From contig WSQC01000009.1 in assembly GCA_013248845.1 (NCBI GenBank), forward strand, positions 62,001 through 126,000: a stretch of 64,000 nucleotides of DNA, read 5' to 3'. This document shows positions 10,301 through 21,695 of the stretch, one piece after another. Under the pieces are notes generated by a model. That model did not search any database. It was not told where the DNA came from and saw nothing but the letters and a program-made list of their open reading frames with translations. The stretch comes from Passalora sequoiae. Taxonomy: Eukaryota > Ascomycota > Dothideomycetes > Mycosphaerellales > Mycosphaerellaceae. The position numbers and the translations under genes were made by a program. Numbering within the stretch: position 1 is the first letter of the stretch; each line of letters begins with the position of its first letter.

Positions 10301-12265
10301 ATGCCTCCAGCAGCAATGAACTATTCTGCCGCAGAGCCAGACATCCGCTCATTTCTGTTCGAGCGCATCAAGATCCGCTTCCTGACCGACCTTAACGCTA
10401 CCCAGCTTAACAGGCTCTACGACCAGCTGGACTGGTACGAGCCCGCTATGGACGAGGAAACCGAGATTCATCAGAAGAGCCTCCTCCTCGGATGGATCGC
10501 GCGCAAGTATCCGCAGCTAAAGAATCCAAATCAGAATATGCAGAGTAAGGCTTTACTGTCTGGCTCGATGAAAGAGCGCACAAATGTCGAAGGTCTTAAG
10601 TCCTTCAGTGCTCCGAAGTATAATGATGCCGAATCTGAGGTAGCAGACTACGACCATGGTCGCACGGGTCAGATCATGACGGCAGGTCTAACGCTAGCTG
10701 GCAATCCCCACCCAGTTCGTGAGCTCGGCAATCTCAACGCAGTTCGTGGTTACTTCCAGCAGCAGGACTCTCGCCTTGATCACGTCATGTCCGAAGCACC
10801 ACCTCTTGTCAACGACACTTGCCAAGCACAAGGTCAGGAAGAAGCTCGGGGCATTGTCCATCAGAAGAGCTTGCCTGCCTGTACTTATGATCGCCAACAA
10901 TTCTCTATAGCCAATCCAGCCGACTCTCCGGCAACAATTCGTGGCAATAGCGCTGTTCGTCCATGCCAGGTCGGTGCTTCTGGTTATCGACAGTCTTCTC
11001 CACCAGTCTATGTCGCATCCCTGGTTTCAACCTGTGGCGACAGCATTGTTCGTCCTGGTCCGAAGAACGCTCAGAACAACAACGTCGTTCATTCACGCCA
11101 AACCGAAGCTCCTGGTGATCATCTTATGGCTATCGCAGAAGCTCACGCACGTGCTCAAGGCAACAATGTCAATCACTCACAGCAGAGTATCCATGGTCAC
11201 CAGCACCACTCCCTGCTCCATCATTCCACGTCTCTAACACCATCCCCGAGGTCAATTCAAAACTACAACACCGTCCAGTCCCTCCAGAGAAAGCTCAAGG
11301 CACCTGCATCAGCGATTCCTGTGGCGCAGGGCAACTCTCTTCAAGTGTCTGATCACCACCCTTATCGGCCATCTCCACAGCCAATTCGACAGTCAGCCCG
11401 CCTGCAACAGGCAGCACAGGTGGCATCGCCTCAACTTCGCAGCAAGTATGTTGAGCGTGGCGATGCCGACTGGGACCTAGATAGTGTAAGCGAAGCAAAC
11501 TTCTCCGAGCGTTGTGATCTTCCCAACCAGTGTGGCAACGATAGCGGCTCATCAGAGCTTGTCAAGATCATGGATGATCGCTATCCTGGCGATAAACTTC
11601 TTGGCCTTTCTGCTGGCCGCGACTCAGCTTCTACAAACATAGTCGCTACCACTGCTGGATACAAGCCATCTACAATGAACATGCAATCTGCCACTGTCAC
11701 CACAGCTCGGCCAACACCCTCGGTCAAGAAGGACTTTATTGGCGTAACCAATGGTCGCCGTCCATCCTCAGTAGACACAGAGTCCACTGCTATTCCTGTT
11801 GGTCGTCAACAACCACTTCAGCGTCGAGTTGACCACAGCAAGAGCCAAGGCGCATCCGCCAAGCCGGTGTCAGCAGCACCCAGCATCGTAGACTATCCAC
11901 TAACCCCCAGCACCATTGCCACAGATCCACCACCTAGAAGTGGAAATTGTGCTTTCGCCAAAGTCGACGGCGTCAAGCAAGGAGGCAAAGCAGATGTCAT
12001 CGAGCAGGAATCTCGCAGCCCCGTGTCTGCCACCACCAGTATTGACTGCAGAGTATTACCGATCAATGCTGCAAAGGAATCGATCCTCATCCGCGACATC
12101 AACTCGGCCTTCTTCAAGCCTGTCTTGACTCATCTATCCCAGAAGCAGTACGACGAGGCAATACTGGATGTTGTGGCACTTTTGCATGAGTTGCACGTTG
12201 TTAAGGTGCAGGAGACGCGCGCCGAGAAGGAGCTATTAGCCGCCAAGGGCAAGGGCAGTGAGTGA
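10301..12265 (+). CDS. Ser/Pro/Gln-rich protein of unknown function, 654 aa
   Basis: A single uninterrupted frame starts at an ATG preceded by an A-rich leader. Residues 10-75 look folded, with an amphipathic helical stretch (FERIKIRF, LNRLYDQLDWYEPAMDEE). Residues 90-590 are low complexity, rich in Ser, Gln, His and Pro, with no known motif. The last 60 residues look helical again (ILIRDINSAFFK, YDEAILDVVALLHELH) and end in a charged tail. Folded ends joined by a long disordered linker suggest a scaffold or regulatory protein, but I recognise no family. Length and codon use support a real gene. It is the first gene after the RIP block. Confidence 0.8.
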   Translation: MPPAAMNYSAAEPDIRSFLFERIKIRFLTDLNATQLNRLYDQLDWYEPAMDEETEIHQKSLLLGWIARKYPQLKNPNQNMQSKALLSGSMKERTNVEGLKSFSAPKYNDAESEVADYDHGRTGQIMTAGLTLAGNPHPVRELGNLNAVRGYFQQQDSRLDHVMSEAPPLVNDTCQAQGQEEARGIVHQKSLPACTYDRQQFSIANPADSPATIRGNSAVRPCQVGASGYRQSSPPVYVASLVSTCGDSIVRPGPKNAQNNNVVHSRQTEAPGDHLMAIAEAHARAQGNNVNHSQQSIHGHQHHSLLHHSTSLTPSPRSIQNYNTVQSLQRKLKAPASAIPVAQGNSLQVSDHHPYRPSPQPIRQSARLQQAAQVASPQLRSKYVERGDADWDLDSVSEANFSERCDLPNQCGNDSGSSELVKIMDDRYPGDKLLGLSAGRDSASTNIVATTAGYKPSTMNMQSATVTTARPTPSVKKDFIGVTNGRRPSSVDTESTAIPVGRQQPLQRRVDHSKSQGASAKPVSAAPSIVDYPLTPSTIATDPPPRSGNCAFAKVDGVKQGGKADVIEQESRSPVSATTSIDCRVLPINAAKESILIRDINSAFFKPVLTHLSQKQYDEAILDVVALLHELHVVKVQETRAEKELLAAKGKGSE

Positions 12266-13682
12266 AGGGTGAAGATTCGGATTTTCGGCAACGAGCAAGG
12301 GAGAGGTGAAGGTTTGTATGATCTAGTATAGCGTAATAGACTTGGTGTAATGGGCGTTTGGTGCTGGCGTTGGCGGCGATAGGCTGACACACTGGCAACA
12401 CAGCACCTTGTCGGAAGCTAATCAATGCTTCAATAGTGCAATGCAATGCAATGCATGCTATATGCCGTTGGCCGACTCTTCTTTGAACGTCCTTTGTCTG
12501 TCTCTGCGAGCCAGACTAAGCTTGTTAGGAGTAGCCACAGCTTGTACCAGTCAACCCATTCATAGTTGTGGCCCGCGACGCGGCATCAGAAGAGCTGCTT
12601 TACATCACGCTCTAAGCAGGACAGGTGCTCGAGAAGGCGCAATAGCAACAATGCAGTGATTGTCACCATCATACCTAGAACGCCAATATTGTTCACCCTC
12701 GGCAAAGCCAGGGCCAGCGAGCATAGATGATGATGTGGATCGGATCTCTATGAGGTTCATGTTATTAGAAGTGCTGCCCGTTATGAACTGTACCGATCTA
12801 GCCAAGAAGAGTACTAACAGAGAAGGGTAGAAGACACAATCCCGTGAGGAGTACCTGGCATGGAGGGAGGAGACTGTCTAGGGTTTGTTGTAGTGATTGT
12901 GTTGGGACCTATCTCTTACGGCAGCGTTTTCTTATGACGACGCTTCTCTGCCACCGGGCGTTGTCGTAGCAGTAAGGGATCAAAAGAGGCTTTGCAGCTT
13001 CAGAGGTATGCTGGAGGAACAGCCGACGCGAGTGGCCACTGCTGATATATGCTCCTGGCCATGAGACCCAATGCGATCGTTGTTGGTGCTGATCACTACT
13101 GGATGAGCCTATCCTACCCGTCCTGTCAACAATGGCGTGGATCTATGCAATGAGAGTGATGGGTACTGCAGCGCATCTCAGTCAGTGGCTCGCTCACTCA
13201 AGAGGTCAGCACTCGATGAAGCTTTAACCTAGATCAAAGCAGGCATCCTTATAGAAGGACGGGAACATGAGAATACCTAAGAGACACTACCGTACGTTGA
13301 TCTTGAGAGTGGGAGATAGTGCTACTGCTTTGCAACCCTACCCATTCTGTTGCACTGGATCCCGGAATAGGGAGCTGGGCATTCGCGAATTTGTGGCTGA
13401 TTGCTGTCTTTGAAGCTGAACCTCATGGACTCTACCGTGACATCCGTGTTCGTATCAACGATATAATGCATCGATTCAACTCTATGCACAGTATCTTCCC
13501 AACATGTTCATCAAGACCGTGTTATTACTGTATCTGCCGTATGCTATTCAGCCTGGCGTACACTGTCTTGTTCGTCGACGGGTCTTGTCTACCTATCTGT
13601 AGCCACGGCTCTTTCCATGTATCTAGCTATGTCATCTCATCTCTCTCATTTCTTCCAGACCTTGCCCTTCATATCACTGTCC
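12266..13682. other. Intergenic, no supported gene
   Basis: It serves as the 3' flank of both the 10301 gene and the convergent 13683 gene. A 131-codon plus-strand frame (13319-13714) runs into the end of the minus-strand gene and looks fortuitous. A short ATGCA-rich run occurs at 12436-12462. Confidence 0.5.
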
Positions 13683-15215
13683 TCAATCAACCCAGCCCAC
13701 AATACCTCTTGTGACTGTGTCCGACCCAGCCTTCCAACGGTGCCAATCCTCCCTCTCATCCCGAGTCAACGGCCGGATCAGCGCGCCTCGCTGTTGTCGC
13801 CATTGCTGATCGCGTATTGCTGTGATGTTCGACCCATCCTGCAACCTACGTAGCACTCTGCCCACAGCAGCCGCAGGCCCTGCACCATATACCGCCTGCA
13901 CGCGTGTGAGAGGTGCATATTCCACTCGGTCGTAGCTGTTTGCAGGCAGGAAAGCCCTATAGTATTCCGCCAGGATGTTACTAAACGCCGCGTCTGTGAA
14001 TACGTTGAGGTCTCTGTTTGAGGGGGCACTGGGAGAACGGGCTTTGACGAAGCGCTGCAAGCCAGCTAGGAGGAGGGCGTGTTCTTCGTAGAGTCGGACG
14101 AGAGCCGCGCGTATAGCGACGTAGCGTGGGTCTTGTATGGAAGTGAATATCGGATTCCATATTCTGACGAAGCGCGCCTGGACGTAGCTGCGCATGCGGA
14201 GGTAGAGGAAGAAGGCATAGCGGTGCAGTACGAGAGTACGATCAAGGCCGAGGGCGTTGGTGGGAAGCAGACGACGCTGTGTGCATGCATCGCCGCAGTA
14301 TTTCTGTGCGATGTGTACGGACCATGATGGTGTGTGTGGTTGTTCGAGAGCAGTGAGATTGGAGCGGAGCTCTGTTATGGCGGCGTCGAGGCCGCGGGCG
14401 GGAACGGTGATCTCCGCGCGATAGCGGGTCGTGCCGTCGATCAGATTACGCCGCAGCTGGGTCAGTAGCTCGGCTTGGCGGCTGCCTCTTTGCACTTTGC
14501 CCTTCTGCCAGATTTGGATTGCAATCTTCGAGTCCAAGTCCAACAACCCTGGGCAGAGTCGTTGTTGCTTCGCCCACCATGCATCCAATTCATCCATTCC
14601 GATCTCAGTATCGCTCGATCCCCATGGCGATGGCGATGTCGAAGCCGTAGCGAACATATGGCGCCACGCCTGCTCGACATTGCACAGCGTCTCGTGCTGC
14701 CCGTCCTCAATGTAGGAGAGATGGTACTCGTGCGCCGTGTGCCAGCCATCGATCATCTCATACACACTTCCTGTCAGCGAGTTGACCTGGTTGTTTGGCT
14801 TTGCTTGCGATGATGGAAGTGGACAGAGCGTCTCCAGAAAGGCTTGATCGCCCATGGCGAAAACTCCGGCAGTGACCACACCTACGAAGCCATACGCCAG
14901 CGCCGTTATGATCACCCATTGCGCCATCTTTGGAATTCCTCGACCTGGAAGGCGACGACGAAACCAGCTCCACCAGTCGAAGCCCAGCGCCAACAGTACC
15001 AGCAGTGCAAGCAGTGGCGGATGGCAGCTCAGGACGAAGATACGCAGAAGCCACACGCCGGCCTTGTGCCAATCATAAGATTGACACACCTTGCTAGATC
15101 GGTGCCGCCGCGATCCCGATAATTTGACAACGACGAATGCCACGCCGGCGATGAGCTGCACGAGAATCACCATGTCTTGTAAAAAGGGCAGCGTTCCATG
15201 CGGTAGAAGTGTCAT
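13683..15215 (-). CDS. Predicted three-pass membrane protein with DExxAWW motif, 510 aa
   Basis: The start is the ATG at 15213-15215. Three hydrophobic segments lie near the N-terminus (about residues 15-32, 52-78 and 100-121), followed by a 390-residue, mostly helical region with scattered cysteines (CPLP at 131, CGDAC further on). A DELDAWW motif lies at 208-214, about 90 residues after the last membrane segment. The same spacing occurs in the 17857 protein. No catalytic motif is visible and I do not recognise the family. It is divergent from the 15586 gene across a 370-bp gap, so the two may be co-regulated. A surface or endomembrane location is inferred from the hydrophobic segments only. 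Confidence 0.82.
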   Translation of the reverse strand: MTLLPHGTLPFLQDMVILVQLIAGVAFVVVKLSGSRRHRSSKVCQSYDWHKAGVWLLRIFVLSCHPPLLALLVLLALGFDWWSWFRRRLPGRGIPKMAQWVIITALAYGFVGVVTAGVFAMGDQAFLETLCPLPSSQAKPNNQVNSLTGSVYEMIDGWHTAHEYHLSYIEDGQHETLCNVEQAWRHMFATASTSPSPWGSSDTEIGMDELDAWWAKQQRLCPGLLDLDSKIAIQIWQKGKVQRGSRQAELLTQLRRNLIDGTTRYRAEITVPARGLDAAITELRSNLTALEQPHTPSWSVHIAQKYCGDACTQRRLLPTNALGLDRTLVLHRYAFFLYLRMRSYVQARFVRIWNPIFTSIQDPRYVAIRAALVRLYEEHALLLAGLQRFVKARSPSAPSNRDLNVFTDAAFSNILAEYYRAFLPANSYDRVEYAPLTRVQAVYGAGPAAAVGRVLRRLQDGSNITAIRDQQWRQQRGALIRPLTRDEREDWHRWKAGSDTVTRGIVGWVD

Positions 15216-15585
15216 GGCGAAGAGGTTGGAAATGTATCACACTCGCTTCTAGTAAGATGAAGGGCGTTTGCACGAAGCATTGACAGCTCAAGGATCGAGA
15301 GGGAGAAGCCAAGGAAGAACGAGATGCAATGCAAAATGGTGCGACAAAATGCAGTAGAAAGCAAGCCAGCGTATATTTGGTGTGGTGCGCAGAGTACATT
15401 GGTGAGGTTGTGATACATAGTGAGGGCACTGTTTGCTTACGGAGGAACTGGTTCGCCGCGGGCTATAGGAGGTTGTGTAACCAGCAATAGCAGATTCGGC
15501 CATGTTTCTCTCTTGCAACCCTCGACAATAACAAGTTCGCTAGCTGAATCGCCATCGTGGCAGCACGGCACTGCCAGCTAGCAAC
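15216..15585. promoter_or_regulatory. Shared divergent promoter region
   Basis: 370 bp separate the start codons of two head-to-head genes (13683-15215 minus and 15586-16413 plus), so the regulatory sites of both must lie here or inside the genes. I see no TATA box at a convincing distance and no recognised activator site. Short frames inside it are probably fortuitous. Confidence 0.45.
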
Positions 15586-16413
15586 ATGGCCACGGTCATA
15601 TCACTACGATCCCCACAATGGTTCCTCACCAAACTCGATGACCTTGCTGACATCAACGAGGCTGGCGCCTTCACCGAGATCTGCGATGCCGCAGTCGACG
15701 CCATTCGCCGGCAAACTATCGAGACCGCTCTCGACACCTTCTATGCTGCCCTTGGCGCATTCGAAGAGGGATCGCGCAGCTACAATCTACATCCCAAACC
15801 ATATCGCCAGTTCCTCTTGTCGATCTTCCCAAGAGCCGATGTGGATGCCGCCATGGGTACTGGAAGCTTTGACGGAGAGACGTCTGTCGCGAAAGAGCAA
15901 GAAGAGAAGCGGCAGGAAGAAAAGAAAGAACTAGACAAGAAAGTCGAAGGCAACAAGGACAGCAACATGACGCCAGGAGAGGACAGACAAGAAGAGAGTG
16001 ACTACGTGGCGGGTGTTGGATGGTATCCTCGGGATGACAATGGCAGCAGTCGTAATGCCGGGACACTTCAGCGACAGTATAGCACATCCAGGCATTTGGA
16101 CACTGCGCATTTGCAAAAGCGAGGGGAGAGTGAAGGCCATCATAGACTCCGCGCAAAGGATTTTCAGAAAAGCGAGGCCAAAGTCGGAGCTTCTTTTACT
16201 AATGTACGGACTGGTGCCGAACATCCTGCAGTGCACAGTCAGACACCTTCGCCGAAGCAGCGCTTGACTGCTTTCCACTGGACCTTCTCGGGATTCTTCA
16301 TGAGCGCCTTGTTCACGGCTCCATTCGGGACTTTGCACGATACATTCTGGTGGCTCGTGTTCATTTGCGTTGCAGTACTCGTTCTCGCTGCGCAGCAAGT
16401 GATAGACAAATAA
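15586..16413 (+). CDS. C-terminally anchored membrane protein, 275 aa
   Basis: The start is the ATG in AACATGGCC, a good fungal context. Residues 1-90 are predicted helical and acidic/hydrophobic (FLTKLDDLADINEAG, ALDTFYAALGAFEEG). Residues 100-130 are a Lys/Glu-rich charged stretch (EEKRQEEKKELDKK). The middle is disordered, and two hydrophobic segments fill the last 45 residues (about 232-248 and 252-270). The layout suggests a cytosolic domain held on a membrane by a C-terminal hairpin. No family was recognised. Its divergent neighbour is also a membrane protein, which makes a shared compartment plausible but unproven. Confidence 0.75.
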   Translation: MATVISLRSPQWFLTKLDDLADINEAGAFTEICDAAVDAIRRQTIETALDTFYAALGAFEEGSRSYNLHPKPYRQFLLSIFPRADVDAAMGTGSFDGETSVAKEQEEKRQEEKKELDKKVEGNKDSNMTPGEDRQEESDYVAGVGWYPRDDNGSSRNAGTLQRQYSTSRHLDTAHLQKRGESEGHHRLRAKDFQKSEAKVGASFTNVRTGAEHPAVHSQTPSPKQRLTAFHWTFSGFFMSALFTAPFGTLHDTFWWLVFICVAVLVLAAQQVIDK

Positions 16414-17856
16414 CGGGCTTCCGGCATAACGGCATAGGATTCGTCCTGTGCAATCCCACTAACGGCCGTGATCTTAGTGGAGTTTAGCGGGCTTTGGCTG
16501 ATATCTACACCCTACGTCTGTCAGAGGGGTTTGAAGCATAATGCGACGCCCGGATCCTACGTAGCAGTGGCATAACGAACTCGCCGCAGCAGTCACGAAG
16601 GCGATGCTTAACTATACCGAGTAATGCAAAGTCGTTCATTCTGAACACCTTCAAATAACTGCCTTCTCTCATCCTGGTAGCTCCCAGCATGCAGATAGAA
16701 GCCTGCAAAGATCGTCACCGATCTCCACATCTCAGGAACAATTGCCGTCGTCTTGCCTGCGCTTGAAGAACAGGTTGCATGATTAGGTTGCATGATCAAG
16801 GATCGAGCATTGCCTAGCCGTTGCATCGAGGCCTACTCGACACCAATCGTACTTGGCTTGCCATTTTCCCTGTCGACTATGCACCTCCTGATAATGGGAG
16901 TCCAAATGCTCCATTAGGCGCTTATCCGTGATGATCAATGGCGTTTGCTCTTCACGATAATGGATCGGTCCAGATGGAATAAACCTGTTCCAGAAGTGCG
17001 CAGGATATCACTTCCAAACATCTGTATCAGTCAGAGATTATGTATGTCTGCAGCTGCGAACGCCATCGCTTTGAACGTCCTTAGATTGCGCCTATAGTCG
17101 CAAGCGAGACGAAAAGGATGTGTATTTCCTCCAACATGCTATGCTTCAACGCCGTTCCTTCGTCCACCGCCATTAGTTTGTACGACAATGCATCCCAACA
17201 TGAACTTGGACGTAGATGCTGGCGGGTATGGAGTAAGGATGCCCAGCAGAGCACTGCAGTAGACTTACCCGCGCCTGTTGTCCTCCGAGATCATTCTTCT
17301 CCGGGCAATCCTGGCCCAGTCACTTTTGGCTTGCTGTGCGAAGTTCGCTTCGACGCCTACAAACATGTATGCGATACCTGTCTGCTACACGATCGCAGAG
17401 GGAATGGACATGTGATCAATCAGAAGAAGTCTTGGCAGACCACTGCACACCGCACCGAGGTCCGCGAAATTGGACTCAACTGGCTTCGCTGGCTGTTGTA
17501 TCTCTGCCAAAACCAAATCATCTCATCTGAGCGCGATGCCGGCTTGAGATTACACCGACGTACCTTCATAGCATTCGACGTCATTGTCGCACATTCCTAT
17601 GGCATCAACCTTCCAGACATCTGCGATGCGATCTCGAGATCTGGCGACGATGACCGTCTCTGCGCAGATGGGTCAACGCACGTGCGTCGTACACGCGACG
17701 GCATCTTGCATTCCAGGGAACCTGCCATCATAACAAACGCGTACTGCTCGGCCGCCATGCGACGACAATGCCCTGCCACAGCGACAGCCGTAAGAGCGCC
17801 GCTTCTGTTGGCGAATACAAAGCACTGTATTCTGGTCTGACACATCCTGGTCAAAC
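16414..17856. other. Intergenic, one doubtful 240-codon frame
   Basis: A plus-strand frame at 17118-17840 encodes 240 residues rich in Cys, His and Arg without repeats, hydrophobic segments or motifs. It ends 16 bp before the 17857 gene, so it would leave that gene no promoter. I treat it as unsupported. The rest shows only short frames in all directions. Confidence 0.45.
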
Positions 17857-19791
17857 ATGGCTATGACTTTGAGGAGCGGAGCGCGGAAGGGCAAGTCATC
17901 GGAGGAGGCCTCTGTGGAGGGTTCTGATGTCGAAGAAGAGCAGGCCTCGGGGGACCAAGCAACGGGAGGAGAGCCGGGAGAAACATGCGCGGACGAGTTA
18001 CAACCCGAAGACTCGCAGTCTGAAGCATGTCGGTCAGAGTGTGATAACGATCAGAACGACAGCGAGCATACATCGGTGTCAGAGCCCGCTGAAGGACTAG
18101 CGACACTACGAAACGTCCTGGAAATTGGTCGAGAACATCGGGAGGAAGTGTATGAGGATAGGGAAGACCAAGTCCAGTCATCAAACGCTTCGGCGGCTTC
18201 GCATCAATCAACACCCTCTCATGCCTCTAGCGATCATGCCTCGAACCGCTCCGACTCATCCGACAGACTACGACGAGTTCCCCGCTACCGTGGTACACCC
18301 ATTCCCAGATGCGCCAAGATCTTCAGTATCGTCTTAACACTCTTCTTCCCATATGTCAGCATAATTCACGTCCTCCAAGCTCCTATCGTTCCACCCTGCC
18401 ACGTTCGCACGAACCCCAACGACCTCGTTCCCTGCGCCCTTTCAATGGACTTACTCCGTGCCCTCGGATCGTTTCCATACATCGCAGCCGCAGACGAGTT
18501 CTTTCCTAGCGAAGATATAAGAGGTCAAGGCCTAATCTTCTATAAGCCTTTCCACGATGCAGTAGGTGACGTAGAGACGAGACTCAGGTGGAGCGCAAAT
18601 CTGGTGGAAAGAAAGTTGTCGAAGTTCACAGGGACTGTGGATGAGATCGCTGCTTGGTGGTGGCCATTTTCTTTTGCGTCCACACACACTGCCCGGAAAG
18701 AAAAAGTGTTTCGCGCTTTCGAGGAGTTCGGTGCTGATATGCAGCATGACTTTGAAATGCATTTTGCTGGCCATACTACAGGGGCCGCTGTGGTGACTGC
18801 TGAATTCCAACTCTGTGAGATTCGCAAAGAGCGACGACAGATCAACGATGAAGTGCAGCGGATATCAGATCAATGGAATGACCGCTTCAGCAGTGGCGGC
18901 CGGAAGAACGCACAGTATGAGAAGCACCAAGACCCCACAGCTCGTCTCCAAACCCTCCGATCCCGCCTCCTCCGTATCCTCGTCGCAGAAGCAAGCATAA
19001 CCTGCTGGACCATCGCTCACGTCACTTCCCTCACGGATCATCGCGCGTGGCTGTACAGCATCGTCTACGCCAAAATCCCAGCGCTCTACCCAGCATCTAC
19101 ATCTTCGCTTGCAGACTACGCCGGCACACTGAACCGAATCGCTAAAAGCTGGACAAACGAATATACGCGCCGCATCGCGCCTAATCACGCTGACCGAAGA
19201 GTAATACGGCAGTGTGCGAAGGATTGGGCAAGTAGCGTGGTGGGATGGTGTTTACCAAGATGTGAAGGCGGCGAAGCAAGAGGCGCGGCGTTCGGTAGGA
19301 GGAGTAGTCGGAGACAGCAACAGCTCAATAGCACGGAAGATAAAGGGAACGACACTAGCAATGGCAACGGGACACTACGTCTAGATCCTGAAGGCAAAGG
19401 CTGTACAACCCATCCTGACCCGGTATGGTGGGCATGGCACAATGCTGTCCCTCTGAGAACCCCTCATCCTGCTCCTCTCCATTCCGCTGATCCTGCTGCG
19501 GCGACGGAATGGCAACGACAAGAACGGCTAAGAACGAGTTGGGCGAGGTTTCTGGGCTTGGGAAGGAAGTGGCGCACACATGTGACCACAAAGGGCAAGG
19601 GCAGGAAAGCGGGAACGCGGCAGAAGGATGATGTGAACTTCGATGTGAGCACGATGCAAGGAGGCGGCATCGCTGTACCCTGGAACGAGGACGTGCCGGA
19701 GTGGTTGACTGTCCTAGGGTGGGAGGATTCAGGGAGGGGGACTATTGCTGCGTGCAAAGAGGGCGTAGGGAAGGATAGGCGGGGCCAATGA
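17857..19791 (+). CDS. Single-pass membrane protein with DExxAWW motif, 644 aa
   Basis: The ATG at 17857 opens a 644-codon frame. Residues 15-140 are acidic and Ser-rich (probably disordered). One strong membrane segment follows at about 153-173 (IFSIVLTLFFPYVSII), then a cysteine-bearing stretch, then DEIAAWWW at 262-269, and a long helical region with charged repeats to about 470. The C-terminal 170 residues are basic and low complexity. The TM-Cys-DExxAWW order and spacing mirror the 13683-15215 protein. With an acidic N-terminus and one membrane segment, the most likely topology is cytosolic head and lumenal or outer helical domain. No enzyme motif is seen. Confidence 0.82.
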   Translation: MAMTLRSGARKGKSSEEASVEGSDVEEEQASGDQATGGEPGETCADELQPEDSQSEACRSECDNDQNDSEHTSVSEPAEGLATLRNVLEIGREHREEVYEDREDQVQSSNASAASHQSTPSHASSDHASNRSDSSDRLRRVPRYRGTPIPRCAKIFSIVLTLFFPYVSIIHVLQAPIVPPCHVRTNPNDLVPCALSMDLLRALGSFPYIAAADEFFPSEDIRGQGLIFYKPFHDAVGDVETRLRWSANLVERKLSKFTGTVDEIAAWWWPFSFASTHTARKEKVFRAFEEFGADMQHDFEMHFAGHTTGAAVVTAEFQLCEIRKERRQINDEVQRISDQWNDRFSSGGRKNAQYEKHQDPTARLQTLRSRLLRILVAEASITCWTIAHVTSLTDHRAWLYSIVYAKIPALYPASTSSLADYAGTLNRIAKSWTNEYTRRIAPNHADRRVIRQCAKDWASSVVGWCLPRCEGGEARGAAFGRRSSRRQQQLNSTEDKGNDTSNGNGTLRLDPEGKGCTTHPDPVWWAWHNAVPLRTPHPAPLHSADPAAATEWQRQERLRTSWARFLGLGRKWRTHVTTKGKGRKAGTRQKDDVNFDVSTMQGGGIAVPWNEDVPEWLTVLGWEDSGRGTIAACKEGVGKDRRGQ

Positions 19792-21695
19792 TCGATTAGA
19801 ACTTTATTGCCGATAGTCGGGTGTTTCTCGAATAAATGTCTTGACAAATGAATGTCTCGACAACTTTGCGTCTCGCTCTCCCATCTGTTATCGTATACGT
19901 AGGTGCCAAGTGAGGTTTATCACCTGCAAGCAGCTTCGTCGGCGAATACTCGGAGTCTTGGAGTCTACATTACCTCCTTCTCAGCCGCCCGGCAATTGCT
20001 CTACGCTACTTTTGGAATAGCGGCGAATCTGAATTTCGCAGGGGTCTGGAACCCCTCGCGATGTTTTCCATGAAGTTCTCAATCTATGAAACGTGCATTG
20101 ATGTACAGCGTGCATTGATGAGATATGAGGTAATCCGTAAACATGTCGCTTACCCACCCTGCGTCCCACCTCATCTGCAATGAGCTGGCTCTGTCATCGG
20201 CTGTCTTCGCCGGAAAGTGGCACAACAGAAGCATGATGCAGAACTACCATGGAGAGTCTCGGTCGCCGCCGTGTATTCGTCGAGTGTGCATCTTCCCGCA
20301 TATACGGTGTGCGCGGCGAGCTGTCTCTGCGAAATTCCGCTTCCGCGCCAACTGTGTCAACAGAGTGGTGGTACTTGTGGCGTTAATGCAGTCGCTCGCT
20401 ATCTTGCTCGCTATCTTTCAACGTGCACATACCCGCTCATACGGCGTACAAAGGGCTACATCTCACGTCTCTCCGTGCGTCAAGATAGTCGTCGTGGTAG
20501 CTCGGCTGAATATGACTGACAGTCCTGCGTGCCGCCATGCTCGTGTCTATGCGCATCTTTTCGCAGGGACGGCGTGCATGTGCGCAGTGAGCTGGTGCGG
20601 CGACCTCGCCATCCGTTGCCGGGGTTACACTGATAGTAGTGCGTGCCTCATTACCAGGCCTTACACGCTACTGTGCTTCCATCAGGCTGCATCTTTCCGT
20701 AAAAATGATATGTATAATGAGCTCTGCAGCTCCTCCGCGGCTACAGTGTCGTAGCAGGAATCGGAGCAGCGGCTCGCCGAGGACAACTTCGCGGTGGTTA
20801 CATGTAACTTGCCGGTGATGTAGATGCTAGGGCAGCAATACAGAGAAACTTGTGAAGCCGCAATGCCTCAAGTCGCATACTTGTAAAATGGGGGTGAGAA
20901 GTCCGAAGATGCAGGTGAGGTGCAGACGGCGCTGCTTTCGGCGCCTCGGCTATGGCTCCAGCCAATGGCAACATCCGACTCATCTTCGTTCTTCTGAGGC
21001 AGAGCTCGCTCTTCCAACACTTCAACCACCTCTCATTACCATGTGAAGCGAGGATGAGTGACTGCAGTATGAGGCAGACGATGCGATATACTTCCCTCGC
21101 CCATATATAGCACTGCGAGCTCAATGTCAACGAGATCCGCTACACGACACGTTACACAGCATCTCCCCACGCAGCATCGACCCCTAGGAACTGGACCTTT
21201 GGGCCCTATCACCCAGCACGACTCCCTTTACAGTGCAGAAGTGCGGCGGATATGTACTGATGTTGAGCTCTGATGCCTTCGGGTAGGTGTGATGGGACAA
21301 GGGTTTGAATGAGCTCGAATGACCGCTTTCTGACTGGATTCACCGTGGCGAAATACGCTTTTGCCGCCATCATGCCTGGACGTTACACGCAGAAGTCTCA
21401 CGGGCGAGTGACTGCACACCCATGAGTTTGGTCACGAGAGACGTCGAGCTTCTATGCCCACTACCCAGCAGGATTCTCTTTGTCGAAACGCGCGCTTACC
21501 ACCTGATATCTTGACATTTAACAGCACAAGCTTTGAGGCCTTGTGAGTGCAATTAATGAGCCCGACTCAGAGGCAACTAGACAGTGCTCTTATCTTACTG
21601 AAACGACTACGCTCGATCGATTTCCAATCAATAACACCCGATCGATGTTCGATAAATAACACCCTAACGTGCGTCATCTCTTGCGCTTCGGCAAT
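19792..21695. other. Intergenic, no supported gene
   Basis: It holds only short frames, the longest being 203 codons (20143-20754, plus), Cys-rich and without features. The sequence just before 21696 should contain the promoter of the spliced gene, but no recognisable element stands out. Confidence 0.45.

Noticed and set aside
15716..16398. Long minus-strand frames antisense to the 15586 gene
   Set aside because: Shadow frames of a better-supported gene; no features of their own.
17118..17840. 240-codon plus-strand frame
   Set aside because: Cys/His/Arg-rich without motif or hydrophobic pattern, ends 16 bp before a strong gene, and has competing frames on the other strand.
20143..20754. 203-codon plus-strand frame
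   Set aside because: No signal peptide, domain or repeat; cysteines unordered; probably fortuitous in GC-balanced DNA.
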